A stretch of 17,249 nt of DNA from CAYNTS01 sp964400495 (lineage in GTDB: Bacteria > Fidelibacterota > Marinisomatia > SCGC-AAA003-L08 > D37C17), in assembly GCA_964400495.1 (NCBI GenBank), contig CAYNTS010000046.1:1-17249 (forward strand), in the 5' to 3' direction. Under the pieces are notes generated by a model. It saw only the letters and a list, made by a program, of their open reading frames with translations. It did no database searches and was not told the DNA's origin. A program made the position numbers and the translations under genes. Positions 14,734-17,249 of the stretch are shown in pieces. Positions within the stretch are counted from its first letter, which is position 1. Each line of letters starts with the position of its first letter.

Positions 14734-16545
14734 ATGCCAACTACATTTGAAACGAATGAAGCAATTCGTAATATTGCAATAATTGCCCATGTTGACCATG
14801 GAAAAACAACACTTGTTGACCAACTTTTTAAACAAAGTGGTCTTTTTAGAAGTAATCAAGCTGTCGATGACAGGGTTATGGATAGCATGGATTTGGAAAG
14901 AGAACGCGGAATTACAATTTCAGCAAAAAATTGTTCAGTTATGTGGGAAAATACCCGAATTAATATCTTAGATACCCCAGGACATGCGGATTTTGGCGGA
15001 GAAGTTGAGCGTGCATTAAAAATGGTAAATGGTGTAATTTTGCTTGTTGATTCAGCTGAAGGTCCCCTACCCCAAACACGTTTTGTACTTCAAAAAGCGC
15101 TCAATATAGGGTTAAAAGTTATTGTAGTAATTAATAAAATTGATAGACATGATGCCCAACCAGAAGTTATTTTAAATGATATCTATGATTTATTTATTGA
15201 TTTAGATGCTACCGAAGATCAAATTGATTTTCCTGTCTTTTATGCAGTTGGGCGTGACGGAAAAATTGGTGACTCACCCGATGATTTACAAAACAATCTC
15301 CATTCATTATTCAAGATAATAATTGATAAAGTTCCCCCTCCTAAATTCAACCCTAATGGTGACTTTCAAATGCAGGTACTTGACTTAGATTATTCTGATT
15401 ATCTAGGGAGATTAGTAATTGGTCCAGTTGTTAATGGTGAGGTAAAGAAAAATGATGATTTAGTATGTATTGGCGAAGATGGGAAGAGTCGGGCATTAAA
15501 AGTAAGTAGTATTCAATTTTATGATGGATTGGGTGTAAAAGAAACAAATTCTGCATCTGCTGGTGATATAATTATATTATCTGGCATAAGTGATGTAACT
15601 ATTGGAGATACAATTTGTCATAAAAGTTCACCAAACCCTTTAGACCGTATCACTGTTGATAAACCTACAATTTCTATGAAATTTGGTATAAATACATCAC
15701 CATTTGCAGGGAAAGAAGGAAAATTAGTTCAGGGAAATAAAATCAAGGAACGGCTTGTAAAAGAATCTCTTCAAAATGTGGGAATTCAGGTTGAAATTGA
15801 CGCTGAAATAGATACCTTTTTAGTGAAAGGGCGGGGTGAGTTCCAAATGGCTATTTTAATCGAAACCATGCGTAGAGAAGGGTTTGAGTTAAATGTAGGA
15901 AGACCAACTGTACTTTATAAAGAAGAAAATGGCAAAACCCTCGAACCTATTGAGCATTTGTTTGTGGATTGTCACGAAGATTTTATAGGGATAGTTACTG
16001 AAAAATTATCTAAACGAAAAGGCAGAATGACCAATATGGTTAATCATGGTTCAGGCCGAGTTAGGGTTGAATTTACTATTCCGTCTCGATCACTTATTGG
16101 ATATCGAAATGAGTTTTTAACTGATACCCGTGGTACAGGAATTATGAATTCATACTTGGAAGGATTTGAAGAATATCGCGGTGACTTTTCAACTCGAGTA
16201 ACTGGCTCACTTGTGGCAGACAGACTAGGTAAAACTGCTGGATATGCCCTGTTTAATTTAGAACCAAGAGGTACATTATTTGTTGTACCTGGTGAGCAGG
16301 TTTACGAAGGAATGATTGTCGGTGAGCATAATCGTCAAAAAGACTTAAATGTAAATGCATCTAAAGAAAAGAAACTTTCAAACATGAGATCTTCAGGTAA
16401 AGATGAAGGTATTCAACTTGCACCGGTAATTCCAATGACCTTAGAACACGCAATTGAATTTATTAAAGATGATGAATTGGTTGAAGTGACACCCAAATCT
16501 ATTAGATTACGAAAAAAAATATTACAAATATCTAATAGAAAATAG
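14734..16545 (+). CDS. typA: Translational GTPase TypA/BipA
   Basis: This 603-aa ribosome-binding GTPase of the EF-G/LepA class takes part in 50S subunit assembly and growth under stress, especially cold. G1 is AHVDHGKT (18-25), G2 RERGITI (56-62), G3 DTPGH (80-84) and G4 NKID (134-137), all intact. After the GTPase domain come the beta-barrel domain 2, an EF-G-like domain (GRGEFQMAILIETMRREGFE), and the BipA-specific C-terminal domain (RVRVEFTIPSRSLIGYRNEF, then TRGTGIMNSYLEGF). The length is standard (about 600 aa). The Shine-Dalgarno is weak (AGAAAGAA), and the start is 11 bp after the methyltransferase stop, so co-transcription is likely. It converges on the transporter gene to the right, with 36 bp between stops. 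Confidence 0.97.
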   Translation: MPTTFETNEAIRNIAIIAHVDHGKTTLVDQLFKQSGLFRSNQAVDDRVMDSMDLERERGITISAKNCSVMWENTRINILDTPGHADFGGEVERALKMVNGVILLVDSAEGPLPQTRFVLQKALNIGLKVIVVINKIDRHDAQPEVILNDIYDLFIDLDATEDQIDFPVFYAVGRDGKIGDSPDDLQNNLHSLFKIIIDKVPPPKFNPNGDFQMQVLDLDYSDYLGRLVIGPVVNGEVKKNDDLVCIGEDGKSRALKVSSIQFYDGLGVKETNSASAGDIIILSGISDVTIGDTICHKSSPNPLDRITVDKPTISMKFGINTSPFAGKEGKLVQGNKIKERLVKESLQNVGIQVEIDAEIDTFLVKGRGEFQMAILIETMRREGFELNVGRPTVLYKEENGKTLEPIEHLFVDCHEDFIGIVTEKLSKRKGRMTNMVNHGSGRVRVEFTIPSRSLIGYRNEFLTDTRGTGIMNSYLEGFEEYRGDFSTRVTGSLVADRLGKTAGYALFNLEPRGTLFVVPGEQVYEGMIVGEHNRQKDLNVNASKEKKLSNMRSSGKDEGIQLAPVIPMTLEHAIEFIKDDELVEVTPKSIRLRKKILQISNRK

Positions 16546-16563
16546 ATTTAATGAAAAATCTAT
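16542..16563. terminator. Hairpin between convergent typA and transporter genes
   Basis: ATAGATTT (16542-16549) and AAATCTAT (16556-16563) form a perfect 8-bp stem with loop AATGAA, covering the typA stop codon. On the minus strand it is followed by TTTTC, a modest U-run that would serve the transporter transcript. On the plus strand no U-run follows. The position between convergent genes fits a terminator, but the stem is AT-rich and weak. Confidence 0.4.
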
Positions 16564-16581
16564 AAAGTGGAAAGAAGATTT

Positions 16582-17244
16582 TTAACAGCTTGAACAACAT
16601 GTAGAATTATTTTTTGCTTTATCAAATGATTCTCTACCTTCTTTAAAAGCTAAGTAAGCAATTATTAGGGTTCCTAAAGCATCAATTCTACCAATACCAA
16701 AGAGTTCATATCCTATACTCGAAACAAGCAAAACAAACGAAAGTTGAACACACATTTTTGTACAGTTTGCATCAGAAATTATGGCATTAGAATTTAGCGA
16801 TTTACCAACTTTGATTTTTGCAATAACCAACCACCACATTACAATAATGGATACCACAGAAATAATAATCCCCCACATTGTAGTATCTGGAGTATGATTA
16901 TGGTACATATTAATTATTGCTATTATAACTAATCCTATTGATAAAATATAGAACATTGAACCAGTAATTTTTAAAGCACGTTTTTCAAATTCATCTCGTA
17001 CAATTTCATCATTTTTTTGAATACGAACTACCATGTGCCATATCCCAATTCCTGAAATTACTTCAACGAACGAATCTAATCCAAAACCAAACAGTGCTAA
17101 TGTTTCATCTTCAGCACCAAAGTGAATGGAAATTACCCCTTCAATAATATTATAGAAAACAGTAAATACTGCTAAATAAATAGCAGTACGTAAATATGAT
17201 CTTCCTACAAAAAAACGGACACCAAAAGAAGTCATACAGCCCAT
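16582..17244 (-). CDS. CDF-like cation transporter with Cys-type metal site, possibly 5'-partial
   Basis: This inner-membrane protein of at least 220 aa resembles the transmembrane half of cation diffusion facilitators. Hydrophobic helices lie at about 20-40, 50-72, 92-112, 123-143, 166-183 and 185-201. TM2 carries GLDSFVEV (Asp57-x3-Glu61), matching the D-x3-D of CDF proteins. TM5 carries SDANCTKMC (Cys161-x3-Cys165) where CDF proteins normally have H-x3-D. The usual cytoplasmic C-terminal domain is absent and replaced by a short tail ending STCCSSC. The N-terminus also has Cys3. These thiols suggest a soft or thiophilic metal as substrate, which is inference. ATG codons occur at residues 1 and 4. 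The frame stays open to the window edge five bases upstream, so the true start may lie outside. Confidence 0.75.
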   Translation of the reverse strand: MGCMTSFGVRFFVGRSYLRTAIYLAVFTVFYNIIEGVISIHFGAEDETLALFGFGLDSFVEVISGIGIWHMVVRIQKNDEIVRDEFEKRALKITGSMFYILSIGLVIIAIINMYHNHTPDTTMWGIIISVVSIIVMWWLVIAKIKVGKSLNSNAIISDANCTKMCVQLSFVLLVSSIGYELFGIGRIDALGTLIIAYLAFKEGRESFDKAKNNSTCCSSC

Positions 17245-17249
17245 CTGTA

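Noticed and set aside
1..17249. CRISPR array, insertion sequence, prophage or toxin-antitoxin system
   Set aside because: No regularly spaced repeats, transposase or integrase motifs, terminal repeats with target duplications, or small paired toxin genes were found. Base composition looks even throughout.

Overview
The window is AT-rich (roughly two-thirds A+T by eye) bacterial chromosome with dense coding and no phage, plasmid, IS or CRISPR signature. It suggests a marine Gram-negative bacterium of the FCB group, either Bacteroidota or a Marinimicrobia/SAR406-like lineage. The reasons are a TonB-dependent receptor with an N-terminal carboxypeptidase-regulatory-like domain, a promoter matching the Bacteroidota TTG / TAnnTTTG consensus, sparse Shine-Dalgarno sites, and several secreted or envelope enzymes. 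The lineage is inferred from gene content and is not proven.

Left block, minus strand, 148-9010. In transcription order it holds: an RNase HII fused to a YraN/UPF0102 nuclease-like domain; a 355-bp non-coding gap with palindromes; gamma-glutamyltransferase; signal peptidase I; a four-helix membrane protein; a small hypothetical protein; a membrane-anchored coiled-coil protein; a terminator-like hairpin; a PqqL-type M16 metalloprotease; a small hypothetical protein; and a cold-shock protein. Most gaps are 0-15 bp, so this is probably two or three operons. The theme is protein export and extracytoplasmic peptide processing, with an RNA-binding tail.

Central block, plus strand, 9070-12932. A well-preserved TPP riboswitch precedes a TonB-dependent outer-membrane receptor and a sodium:solute symporter whose ATG lies 1 bp after the receptor stop. 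Together they look like a two-membrane uptake system for thiamin or a thiamin precursor such as HMP, shut off by intracellular TPP. This is the clearest functional unit of the window.

Right block, 12986-17244. A nested inverted-repeat structure and a Bacteroidota-like promoter precede a 533-aa SAM methyltransferase with N-terminal winged-helix-like segments, which resembles the AprA-type methyltransferases. Eleven bp downstream is the translational GTPase TypA/BipA. Convergent to it is a short CDF-like cation transporter in which the usual H-x3-D metal site of TM5 is C-x3-C and the C-terminal domain is replaced by a CCSSC tail. Its start may lie beyond the window edge. No tRNA or rRNA gene was recognised.
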